Part shown: positions 1 through 5,752 of the stretch, piece after piece
Layout: every line of letters begins with the position of its first letter
How positions within the stretch are numbered: the stretch's first letter is position 1
From: Actinomycetes bacterium
GTDB lineage: Bacteria > Actinomycetota > Acidimicrobiia > Acidimicrobiales > Bog-793
Length of the DNA: 11,212 nucleotides
Assembly: GCA_021823365.1 (NCBI GenBank)
Contig: JAKAOD010000054.1
Coordinates: 1-11,212 of the forward strand
Direction of reading: 5' to 3'
The notes under the pieces: generated by a model
Databases searched by the model: none
What the model was told of the DNA's origin: nothing
Seen by the model: the letters and a program-made list of their open reading frames with translations, nothing else
Program-made: the position numbers and the translations under genes

Positions 1-714
1 ACGAACGAGACCTCCTGGTTTCGCGACGGCGCACCCTTCGAGGCGCTCAAGACCCACGTGCTGCCGGAGCTCGTGGCCGACAACTCCCTTCGGCGGTGCC
101 TGGCCATCTGGAGCGCAGCCTCCTCGACAGGCCAGGAGCTCTACAGCATCGCGATGCTGCTCGATGCCGAGTTTCCCGAGGTCGCCTCGTGGCGCGTCGA
201 CCTCCACGGGACGGATCTCTCGAGCGAGGTGATCGAGCGTGCGCGTGCCGGCCGGTTCAGCGCGCTCGAGATCAACCGCGGCCTCCCGGCGGCGTACCTC
301 GTCCGCTACTTCCAGCGCGAAGGGGCCCACTACCTGATCGCGGACAGCCTGCGATCACGGGTCCGCTTCGAGCAGCTCAACCTCACCAAGCCGTGGCCCC
401 CGCGACAGGACTACGACCTCGTCCTCCTTCGCAACGTGCTCATCTACTTCGACGAGGCGGCGCGGCGGCGCGTCCTTTCGGCGGTCCGCGACCATCTGCG
501 CCCGAACGGCTACCTCGTGCTCGGCACCGCCGAGACGCCGCGAGGGATCGTCGACGGCCTCGTGCCGGTGACCGCGGCAGGGACGACCGTCTTTCGACTC
601 GGGGAGGCGGGAGACGCATCCCCGGGCCGCAGGCCTCTCGGCAATCCGGCGGTCGCCCGCGGCTTGGCGGGACGTCCGGGCGCGCTCGACAACGACGGGA
701 AGGGGGCCAGATGA
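1..714 (+). CDS. cheR: CheR-type chemoreceptor methyltransferase, 5' end cut by window
   Basis: SAM-dependent methyltransferase that methylates glutamates on chemoreceptors for adaptation, acting in the cytoplasm at receptor arrays. The reading frame is open from base 1, and the first visible residues TNETSWFRD are the hallmark of the CheR catalytic domain. Numbering from base 1, the SAM-binding loop WSAASSTGQE spans 37-46 (the family usually has WSAGCSTGEE, so two positions differ), acidic D72 lies in GTDLS, NL is at 127-128, and LLRNVLIYFD spans 142-151. The 237 residues seen lack the N-terminal helical CheR domain, which lies upstream of the window. The last 40 or so residues are a G/A/R-rich tail. 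The stop overlaps the cheY start as ATGA, so the genes are translationally coupled. A CheR domain fused to something further upstream cannot be excluded. Confidence 0.93.
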   Translation, partial: TNETSWFRDGAPFEALKTHVLPELVADNSLRRCLAIWSAASSTGQELYSIAMLLDAEFPEVASWRVDLHGTDLSSEVIERARAGRFSALEINRGLPAAYLVRYFQREGAHYLIADSLRSRVRFEQLNLTKPWPPRQDYDLVLLRNVLIYFDEAARRRVLSAVRDHLRPNGYLVLGTAETPRGIVDGLVPVTAAGTTVFRLGEAGDASPGRRPLGNPAVARGLAGRPGALDNDGKGAR

Positions 715-1121
715 CCCACGCGCTGGTGGTCGACGACTCGCGGGCCATGCGCTCGCTGCTCCGCCAGCTGCTCGGAAGCCTCGGCGTCGACGTGGCGGAG
801 GCGGCTGACGGAGAGGCGGCGATCGCGGCGATCGCGGCCGGACCGCTGCCGGACGTCGCCCTGGTCGACTGGCACATGCCCGTGATGGACGGGCTCGAGC
901 TCGTCACCGAGATCCGCCGCCACAAGGAGTGGCGGCGCATGGCGATCATGATGGTGACGACCGAGAGCGAGCACGACAACATGGTGCGCGCGCTCCTCGC
1001 CGGTGCCAACGAGTACCTGATCAAACCGTTCACGCCGGATGCCGTTATCGAGAAGCTCTCCCTCCTCGGGCTCGAGCCCGCGGCAGGCCGGACGACCGCG
1101 AACGGGGGCTCCGCAGCATGA
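711..1121 (+). CDS. cheY: CheY-like single-domain response regulator
   Basis: Phosphorylatable receiver protein of 136 residues with no output domain, expected to carry the CheA signal to the flagellar switch. All receiver-domain landmarks are present: the acidic pair D8-D9 in VVDDS, phospho-acceptor D53 in LVDWHMPVMDG, the switch threonine in VTTE (T83 or T84), and K105 in the YLIKPF motif. The domain ends near residue 120 and is followed by a short disordered tail rich in G, A and T. The ATG lies inside the ATGA overlap with cheR and is preceded by a purine-rich GGGAAGGGGG (697-706). The cheX gene follows with the same overlap, so the receiver and its likely phosphatase are made together. 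Other stand-alone receivers look alike; the chemotaxis assignment rests on the neighbours. Confidence 0.92.
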   Translation: MTHALVVDDSRAMRSLLRQLLGSLGVDVAEAADGEAAIAAIAAGPLPDVALVDWHMPVMDGLELVTEIRRHKEWRRMAIMMVTTESEHDNMVRALLAGANEYLIKPFTPDAVIEKLSLLGLEPAAGRTTANGGSAA

Positions 1122-1609
1122 CCGACCTCGTCAGCACCGAGACGATCGCAGAGATCGCCCAGAGCTTCTGGGAGGCGTTCGTCCCAGGTGGCGCCGTCCT
1201 GCTGCCGGGCTCCGGGCCGGGTGCAGCCGAGGAGATCCGCGGCCGGGTCGACATCGACGGCTCCTGGACCGGGAGCGTCGAGCTCTCCTGCTCTCTCGCG
1301 CTTGCCCGGCGGGTCGCCTCGGCGCTTTTCGCCGTCGAGGAGGAGGCGCTCGAGGCGATCGACGTCCGCGACGCCGTCGGCGAGATCGTCAACGTCGTCG
1401 GCGGGAACATCAAGAGCATCCTCCCGCCGCCGACGAGCCTGTCGATCCCCGTCGTGGACGAGGCGAGCGACGCGGCCAGCGACGAGGCCGGCGAGGGTGC
1501 CGGCGTGCTGCGGGCCGGGACGGAGCTCGAGAGCGAGGTGCGCCTCTGCTCCGGCGGGGAGCCGGTCGTCGTCCGGCTCTGGCGCGCTGCCGCGCGCGCG
1601 GCGATCTGA
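1118..1609 (+). CDS. cheX: CheX-family CheY-P phosphatase
   Basis: Predicted 163-residue phosphatase that removes the phosphate from CheY and resets the chemotaxis signal. The family signature E-x2-N is visible in GEIVNVVGGNIK, giving E89 and N92 as the candidate catalytic pair, followed by the conserved GGN and K99 and then LPPPTSLSIPVV. Length and order (beta strands about 42-58, the signature helix 84-100, final strands 137-155) fit CheX better than CheC, which usually carries two copies of the signature. Residues 114-132 form an acidic, alanine-rich insertion (DEASDAASDEAGEG) before the last strands that looks like a flexible loop. The ATGA overlap with cheY and the shared strand argue for one operon. 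A good Shine-Dalgarno is not obvious, which agrees with coupling. Known biochemistry is for other CheX proteins, not this one. Confidence 0.85.
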   Translation: MTDLVSTETIAEIAQSFWEAFVPGGAVLLPGSGPGAAEEIRGRVDIDGSWTGSVELSCSLALARRVASALFAVEEEALEAIDVRDAVGEIVNVVGGNIKSILPPPTSLSIPVVDEASDAASDEAGEGAGVLRAGTELESEVRLCSGGEPVVVRLWRAAARAAI

Positions 1610-1640
1610 CCGCCTGGCCTCCGGAGACTTCGGCCTTCAT

Positions 1641-1656
1641 CCGGCGGCGGCGCCGG
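1641..1656 (+). terminator. GC-only hairpin after the che genes
   Basis: A perfect 6-bp stem CCGGCG/CGCCGG with a GCGG loop lies 32 bases after the cheX stop. There is no clear T run after it (TCGTTGG follows). It could end the che transcript in the U-poor style seen in actinobacteria, or be one more element of the structured leader that follows. Confidence 0.3.
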
Positions 1657-1679
1657 TCGTTGGATAGGCGAGAGAGGAA

Positions 1680-1727
1680 CTGCGGGCGACAGGACGGCGC
1701 CCGCCGGATGGCGATCCGGCTCCGCAG
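1680..1727 (+). promoter_or_regulatory. Structured RNA leader candidate before the GT2 gene
   Basis: Three perfect pairings crowd into 48 bases. GCGGGCG (1682-1688) pairs with CGCCCGC (1698-1704). GCCGGAT (1703-1709) pairs with ATCCGGC (1714-1720) around a GGCG loop. CTGCGG (1680-1685) pairs with CCGCAG (1722-1727) and would enclose the others. The first and third pairings share bases 1682-1685, so they exclude each other in part, as in a switching leader. The ribosome-binding sequence AGGAAAGGA (1726-1734) begins within the 3' arm of the outer stem. I do not recognise a known riboswitch class. Chance stems are common at this GC content. Confidence 0.35.
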
Positions 1728-1738
1728 GAAAGGACGTC

Positions 1739-2470
1739 GTGCCCTCGCTGCTGATGATCGTGCCCAGCCGTGGGCGTGCGGGGAACCTCGACAGGCTCAT
1801 CGAGGCCTGGAGGACGACCTCGACCGGTTGCGCCGACCTCGTCGTCGCGCTGGACGACGACGACCCGCGCCTGTACCAGTACAACGCCCACCGCGTCGCG
1901 ATGGTGACCGTGGGATCGCGCCAGAGCTGGGTCTCTTGGACCAACGAGATCGCCGTCGCGCATGCGGAGAGCTACCGCTTCGTCGGTTCGATGGGCGACG
2001 ACCACCGTCCGCGCACCCCGGGCTGGGATCGGCTGCTCTGCGCCGCCCTCGACGAGCTCGGAAGCGGCGTCGCGTGGGGCGACGACCTCGGCCCGAGCCC
2101 GGTGCTGCCGTCGGCGGTCGCCATGACGAGCGACGTCGTCGCCGCTCTCGGCTACATGGTCCCGCCGGCCCTCGTGCACAACGGCGCCGAGCTGTTCTGG
2201 CAGCGTCTTGCCGACGGGCTCGGCCGGTCCCGCTTCCTCCCCGAGGTGGTCGTCGAGCACCTCCACTACAGCCTCGGCAAGAGCTCGATCGACCACACCT
2301 ACCTCGAGGGCGCGGGGGCACTCCCGGACGACCGCCTCCGCCTCGACGCCTACCTGCGGGACGAGCTTCCCGGCGAGCTCGAGCGGCTCGGGAAGCTCCT
2401 CGGCCCGACCGGCGTCCCGCTCGCCTCCTCCGACCGCGGCGGCGTCGCCCTCTCGCCGGCCAGGCGCTGA
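1739..2470 (+). CDS. GT2-like (GT-A fold) glycosyltransferase
   Basis: Probable nucleotide-sugar-dependent glycosyltransferase of 243 residues, cytoplasmic, with unknown acceptor. The GT-A core is suggested by IVPSRGRAGNLDRLI at 7-21, where family 2 enzymes have their first strand and nucleotide-binding loop, by the acidic run DDDD at 39-42, and by MGDDHRP at 85-91, which fits the metal-binding DxD position. A later EHLHYSLGKSSIDHTY stretch (173-188) has histidines where related enzymes place a metal ligand. The GTG start is chosen because AGGAAAGGA lies just before it and the first residues already form the first strand. No membrane segment or signal peptide is seen. The gene lies downstream of the che genes after a 129-bp gap. 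Its last 40 codons overlap the 3' end of the opposing GT4 gene. Flagellin or envelope glycosylation is an inference from context only. Confidence 0.78.
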   Translation: MPSLLMIVPSRGRAGNLDRLIEAWRTTSTGCADLVVALDDDDPRLYQYNAHRVAMVTVGSRQSWVSWTNEIAVAHAESYRFVGSMGDDHRPRTPGWDRLLCAALDELGSGVAWGDDLGPSPVLPSAVAMTSDVVAALGYMVPPALVHNGAELFWQRLADGLGRSRFLPEVVVEHLHYSLGKSSIDHTYLEGAGALPDDRLRLDAYLRDELPGELERLGKLLGPTGVPLASSDRGGVALSPARR

Positions 2471-4296
2471 GCACCGGGCAGGCGCCGAGCCTCGGCCGCC
2501 GCCCGCGCGGCGGGGACGCGCGTCGCGAGCGCGTGCGCGAGCAGCGCGTACGGGTCGTCGAACCACTCCTCGTACCGCGCGCCGACGCCGAGCATCTCGA
2601 CGCAGCGGAGCGTGTCGGCGACGTCGACCGGGCGGCGGGCCGCGACGGCGGCGAGCACCGCGAGGACGAAGTAGTCGGGCTGGGTCGGGAAGTCGTGGGC
2701 GAAGGCCGCCGCGACCTCCGCCGCGTCGCCGGCTCGGCCGCACGCGAGCATCGCGAGCACGACCCAGCGACCGAGCACCGCCTGCTCTGCCGCCGTGCCC
2801 AGCTGGCACGCCTCGCCGAACCCCTCCAGGGCCTCCTCGGCGCGACCTGCACGGAGCAGGTCGAGGCATCCTTGCGACGGGGCGTCGTCGAGCGGGCGGT
2901 CCGTGCGCGCCGGGAGGTAGACACGCGTCGTGCCCGCCTGGCCGTTCGCCCGCGTCGCGACGACCCGCCAGCGGACGCTGCGGTAGGGGCCGTACGCGGG
3001 CTGGGACACCGGGATGGCGAGGTGCTGCGTCGTGCAGGCGCCGAGCCTGGCTCGAAGGCGGGCGGCGTCGCCGGGCCGGGTGAAGCGCAGCCCGCCGAGC
3101 GCGACCTTGAAGCCACCGAGGGGCGGGGCGACCGGCGTCGTGCGGACGACGTCCCCGTAGCTCGTGAGCAGCTCCGGGCCGACCCTCGACCACGAGTGCG
3201 CCCGCGCCGTTCCGAGCCCGCCGGCGACGAGGCGCGCCGCGAGCGCCGGGTCCTCGAGGACCCGGCGCACGGCTTGGGCGATGCCCTCGACATCGCCGAC
3301 GGGGACGAGGAGGGCGTTCACCCCGTGACGGGCGTAGGGCAGGATGCCGAGGTGCGCCGTCGCCACGACCGGCGTCCCCGAGGCCATGGCTTCGAGCGGC
3401 CCGAGGGCGAACGACGCGTGCTCGGCCGTGGAGACGAAGACCTGTGCGCTGCGGAGGTGGCGCGCTCGGTCCTCCTCGCCCGGCGACTCGACGAGCTCGA
3501 AGCGGCCGGCGGCCGGCGGCCGGCGAGGACCGAGCCAGATCGTCCGGAGCCGGGGCCGGAAGCGCGCCACCAGCTCGACGACACGCTCGGCATCGCCGAA
3601 ACGGTCCGCCTCGAGCGAGCGCGACCCGACGAAGACGAGGCCGCCGGGCCGCTCTGCCGGCGGCGCCGGTCGACGCGACGGCGAGAACCGACCGAGGTCG
3701 ACCACACCAGGGACCTCGCGTGCTTCGACCGCGTAGCCGCGCCAGAGCGCGGCACGAGCCTCGGCACCGAGGGCGAAGTTGACCGCCGCGGCGCGCAAGG
3801 ACGCTGCCACCACGGCGCGGATGTGCTCCGGCACCTCGCCGAGGTCCGCAAGCGCGCCACGCTCGAACAGCACCACCGGCGCGAAGCCGAGCATGCGCGC
3901 CGGCAGCACGAGCTCCCAGCTCCCCGCGACGATGAGGTCGCAGTGCGGCACCGCGTCGGCGATCGGCTCCCCGTAGGGGACGCGCCTCACCGCGGCCCTC
4001 GTGCCGGCGCGGCGTGCCTCGACCGGGACCTCCGGGTCGTCGGGGTGGGCGCGGTAGAGCACGGTCACGTCGGCGCCGAGCGCGGCGAGCTGCCTCGCCT
4101 GCGTGAACAGCAGCTGCTCGCCCTCGCCCACTCCGGCGCCTGCGACCAGGTAGACGATGCGCAGCCGGTCGGGCAGGGCGCGATCCCTGCGGTTCAGCGG
4201 AAGCGGTCGGCCGTGGATCTCGACGGCCGACAGCACGTCGGCAAGACGACCCGCGGCGACGACGACCTCCACGCTCGCGAGGCGTGCGGCAGCCAT
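2350..4296 (-). CDS. GT4-family glycosyltransferase with helical-repeat-like C-terminus
   Basis: Probable retaining glycosyltransferase (GT-B fold) of 648 residues. The N-terminal Rossmann half starts near residue 45 (LRIVYLVAGAGVGEGEQ), with a glycine-rich loop at 52-59. The C-terminal half starts near 220 (LVFVGSRS) and carries the GT4 nucleotide-sugar region at 292-311, read as EHASFALGPLEAM then ASGTPVVAT. In the usual E-x7-E pair the second glutamate is E302, while the first position is an alanine (A294). Residues 475-600 form alanine-rich helical pairs (LDLLRAGRAEEALEGF and similar) resembling TPR units. The last 40 residues are a low-complexity S/R/P tail encoded opposite the GT2 gene. 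The ATG start has only a weak ribosome site. The gene is divergent from fliA and shares its 336-bp control region. Flagellin or surface-polymer glycosylation is plausible, not shown. Confidence 0.85.
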   Translation of the reverse strand: MAAARLASVEVVVAAGRLADVLSAVEIHGRPLPLNRRDRALPDRLRIVYLVAGAGVGEGEQLLFTQARQLAALGADVTVLYRAHPDDPEVPVEARRAGTRAAVRRVPYGEPIADAVPHCDLIVAGSWELVLPARMLGFAPVVLFERGALADLGEVPEHIRAVVAASLRAAAVNFALGAEARAALWRGYAVEAREVPGVVDLGRFSPSRRPAPPAERPGGLVFVGSRSLEADRFGDAERVVELVARFRPRLRTIWLGPRRPPAAGRFELVESPGEEDRARHLRSAQVFVSTAEHASFALGPLEAMASGTPVVATAHLGILPYARHGVNALLVPVGDVEGIAQAVRRVLEDPALAARLVAGGLGTARAHSWSRVGPELLTSYGDVVRTTPVAPPLGGFKVALGGLRFTRPGDAARLRARLGACTTQHLAIPVSQPAYGPYRSVRWRVVATRANGQAGTTRVYLPARTDRPLDDAPSQGCLDLLRAGRAEEALEGFGEACQLGTAAEQAVLGRWVVLAMLACGRAGDAAEVAAAFAHDFPTQPDYFVLAVLAAVAARRPVDVADTLRCVEMLGVGARYEEWFDDPYALLAHALATRVPAARAAAEARRLPGAQRLAGERATPPRSEEASGTPVGPRSFPSRSSSPGSSSRR

Positions 4297-4327
4297 CTCG
4301 CCCTGACCAACGTTCGCCCTTCGTGCC

Positions 4328-4361
4328 AGCTTTAGAGGACCGCGCCCCGATCGCTAAAGCT
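4328..4361. promoter_or_regulatory. 8-bp inverted repeat AGCTTTAG/CTAAAGCT, 18-bp spacer
   Basis: AGCTTTAG (4328-4335) and its exact reverse complement CTAAAGCT (4354-4361) face each other about 48 bp before the GT4 start. Each arm contains TAAAG, reading outward on its own strand, so the element could be a pair of divergent -35 boxes or an operator. AT-rich octamers are scarce in this GC-rich window. Confidence 0.45.
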
Positions 4362-4382
4362 TCCGGTGCCGGGTGCCGACAC
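4355..4382 (+). promoter_or_regulatory. Sigma-28 (FliA)-like promoter candidate
   Basis: TAAAGCTT (4355-4362) is followed by GCCGACAC (4375-4382). The known enterobacterial/Bacillus FliA-type consensus is TAAA, 15 bases, GCCGATAA. Here the spacer from TAAA is 16 and six of eight -10 bases match. It points toward fliA, about 240 bp upstream of the ATG, and would make that gene autoregulated with a long leader. The spacing is one base off and the consensus in this lineage is unknown. Confidence 0.4.
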
Positions 4383-4513
4383 CTCCGTGGGACCGGAACC
4401 GTCTCCGCGCCCTGAGAGCGAGGGTCGCCGATGCCGCCAGAGCCGCTTGGCAGAGCTGCCAGGGACCTCGCGAGAGACGCTCGAACGCCCCCGGTCGGCC
4501 AAAGACGGGCGTT

Positions 4514-4527
4514 GGGACCAATGTCCC
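4514..4527. promoter_or_regulatory. DosR/NarL-type palindrome GGGAC-N4-GTCCC
   Basis: GGGAC, CAAT, GTCCC forms a perfect 5-bp inverted repeat with a 4-bp centre. It equals the core of the DosR (DevR) box known from mycobacteria, which responds to low oxygen and nitric oxide, and flanking T residues partly fit the longer consensus. It lies 105 bp before the fliA ATG. A weak -10-like TACCGT is found at 4553-4558, which would put the box about 35-55 bp upstream of a transcript start. No DosR-like regulator is encoded in the window. Confidence 0.5.
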
Positions 4528-4620
4528 TATTGCTGCCGCCAGATCGTGCGTGTACCGTGGCTGCGCCGCCACATTGCGTGCGGCCCGCGCCGACCTACGG
4601 GTTCTGCCACAACGTGGCCA

Positions 4621-4625
4621 AGGAG
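4621..4625 (+). promoter_or_regulatory. Ribosome-binding site that sets the fliA start
   Basis: AGGAG with a 7-base spacer to the ATG at 4633. The frame is open upstream to 4366, so this strong site is the main reason to place the start at 4633 and not further upstream. Confidence 0.75.
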
Positions 4626-4632
4626 TGACGCC

Positions 4633-5499
4633 ATGACTGCCCAAGCGAGCTTCCAGGAGCTCGACGCCCACCCGCCGGCAGGTCGGGCCGGCTCCCGCGC
4701 ACCGGACCCCGCCTCGTGCGAGGCGCTCTGGCAGCGCTACTGGGCTTCCCGCGACCGTGCCTCCCGCAACGAGCTCATCCTGGCCTATGAGCCCCTCGTG
4801 AAGCTCGTCGTCTGCCGCCTCCCGGCCAACGTGCGGAGCTACTGGGAGGCCGACGACCTGCGGAGCTTCGGCCTGCTCGGCCTCGTCGAGGCGATCGACC
4901 GCTGGGCCAGCGACTCGCCGCTCAGCCGGTTCGCCGGCTACGCCACCAAGCGCATCCGCGGGGCGGTGTTCGACGAGCTGAGGCGCCTCGACTGGCTGCC
5001 GCGGACGGTGCGACGCCGCGTGATCACCTATCGGGCGACGGTCGACGCCCTCTCCACCGAGCTCGGGCGGACGCCACGCACGAGCGAGGTGCTGAGCGAG
5101 ATGGGCACCGACGGAGCCGCCGCGGACGACGTGCTCAGCGCCGTCCAGTCGTCGCAGCTCTTGCACCTCCAGCACAGCGTCGGCAGCAGCTCGGCCGGCG
5201 AGGAGATGCGCCTCATCGACCTCATCGTCTCCGACTCAGACGTCGAGCCCGAGCAGCGGGTGCTGCGCAGCGAGCAGTTCGAGCAGATCCGCCGGGCGGT
5301 GACCCGGCTGCCGGACCGTCAGCGAACGGTCGTCACCCTCCACTTCCTCGGCGGCCTCACCCAGGAGCAGATCGGGCTGATGCTCGGCGTGAGCAACTCG
5401 CGCGTCTGCCAGATCGAGGCGACCGCGATCCAGACCCTGCGGCGCCTCCTCGTGACCGACGACGAACGTCGCGCCACATCGACGGCGCGCCCGGCCTGA
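4633..5499 (+). CDS. fliA: FliA/WhiG-family RNA polymerase sigma factor
   Basis: Alternative sigma-70-family factor of 288 residues that directs RNA polymerase to flagellar and chemotaxis promoters, or to developmental ones in WhiG-type relatives. Region 2 runs about 45-115 with LVKLVVCRLP, the core-binding DDLRSFGLLGLVEAIDRW and FAGYATKRIRGAVFDELRRLDWLPR, the last being typical of FliA. Region 3 spans about 125-185. Region 4 is at 222-272 with LPDRQRTVVTLHF and the DNA-binding helix-turn-helix LTQEQIGLMLGVSNSRVCQIE. Size is a little above the usual 230-260 because of a 25-residue polar N-terminus and a short tail. The flagellar role is favoured over sporulation because che genes lie nearby. 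No anti-sigma FlgM is seen next to it. A start at an upstream GTG is possible in principle (see findings). Confidence 0.9.
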   Translation: MTAQASFQELDAHPPAGRAGSRAPDPASCEALWQRYWASRDRASRNELILAYEPLVKLVVCRLPANVRSYWEADDLRSFGLLGLVEAIDRWASDSPLSRFAGYATKRIRGAVFDELRRLDWLPRTVRRRVITYRATVDALSTELGRTPRTSEVLSEMGTDGAAADDVLSAVQSSQLLHLQHSVGSSSAGEEMRLIDLIVSDSDVEPEQRVLRSEQFEQIRRAVTRLPDRQRTVVTLHFLGGLTQEQIGLMLGVSNSRVCQIEATAIQTLRRLLVTDDERRATSTARPA

Positions 5500-5506
5500 G
5501 GCGACC

Positions 5507-5533
5507 CGGCCCGGGCAGGCTCATCCCGGGCTG
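5507..5533 (+). terminator. Hairpin terminator candidate after fliA
   Basis: GCCCGGG (5509-5515) pairs perfectly with CCCGGGC (5525-5531) around a 9-base loop, extended by a G-U and a C-G pair. It begins 8 bases after the fliA stop and has no T run, in line with many actinobacterial terminators. Confidence 0.45.
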
Positions 5534-5564
5534 ACCGAGCCACGAAGTCTCGCACGCGCCCTCG

Positions 5565-5628
5565 GCGCCCTGCCCCGTCGACAAGCCGAGCTGCCCGCGA
5601 CCCGCGTCTGACGCGCCCTGCCGCGTCG
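5565..5628. repeat. 16-bp direct repeat pair in the fliA-tetR gap
   Basis: Bases 5565-5580 and 5613-5628 read GCGCCCTGCC followed by CC or GC and then GTCG, which is 15 of 16 identical, with starts 48 bp apart. I see no gene in this gap (5500-5752). Function unknown; a chance match in GC-rich DNA is possible. Confidence 0.5.
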
Positions 5629-5715
5629 CCCGGCGACGTGAGCGGATCCCGCCGCCCGAGGGCCGACGGTGCACTCTGCGCATCTCTGCAGCCAGGGCAA
5701 CGCTGCAGCACGCGC

Positions 5716-5738
5716 AACACTGCATAGGCTGCAATGTT
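5716..5738. promoter_or_regulatory. Palindromic TetR operator candidate
   Basis: AACACTGCA (5716-5724) and TGCAATGTT (5730-5738) are inverted repeats with one mismatch in nine, around a 5-bp centre TAGGC. The palindrome lies between a weak -35 (CAACAC, 5715-5720) and a -10 (TATGCT, 5738-5743), where bound repressor would block RNA polymerase. This fits autorepression by the adjacent TetR protein. Confidence 0.6.
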
Positions 5739-5743
5739 ATGCT
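5738..5743 (+). promoter_or_regulatory. -10 box TATGCT of the tetR-efflux operon
   Basis: TATGCT stands 17 bp after CAACAC. Transcription would start near 5750, within about 3 bases of the ATG at 5753. There is no Shine-Dalgarno before that ATG, so a leaderless message, common in actinobacteria, is the simplest reading. Confidence 0.45.
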
Positions 5744-5752
5744 CAACGCAGC

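Larger units (their letters stand above)
4297..4632. other. Divergent intergenic control region between GT4 and fliA
   Basis: This 336-bp stretch separates the GT4 gene (minus) from fliA (plus). It holds an 8-bp inverted repeat at 4328-4361, a sigma-28-like promoter candidate at 4355-4382, a tandem GGTGCCG pair at 4365-4378, a DosR-type palindrome at 4514-4527 and the fliA ribosome site at 4621-4625. Third-position GC is irregular in all frames over 4383-4510, which argues against a protein gene there. Two short frames near 4510-4628 look more coding-like and are discussed under findings. Confidence 0.75.

Noticed and set aside
1637..3293. Two minus-strand frames of about 500 codons (1637-3193 and 1797-3293).
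   Set aside because: They are R/S/P/A-rich shadows in other frames of the GT2 and GT4 genes; no domain is visible and the codon pattern follows the real genes.
1039..4335. A 1098-codon open frame on the plus strand.
   Set aside because: It runs through cheX, the GT2 gene and the opposite strand of the GT4 gene. Its product is R/G/P/A-rich with no recognisable domain, whereas the genes it shadows have clear motifs. It is a by-product of high GC with few stops.
5669..5752. Upstream GTG start adding 28 residues to the TetR protein.
   Set aside because: It would place the palindrome, the -10 box and the phased array inside the gene, and there is no ribosome site before it.
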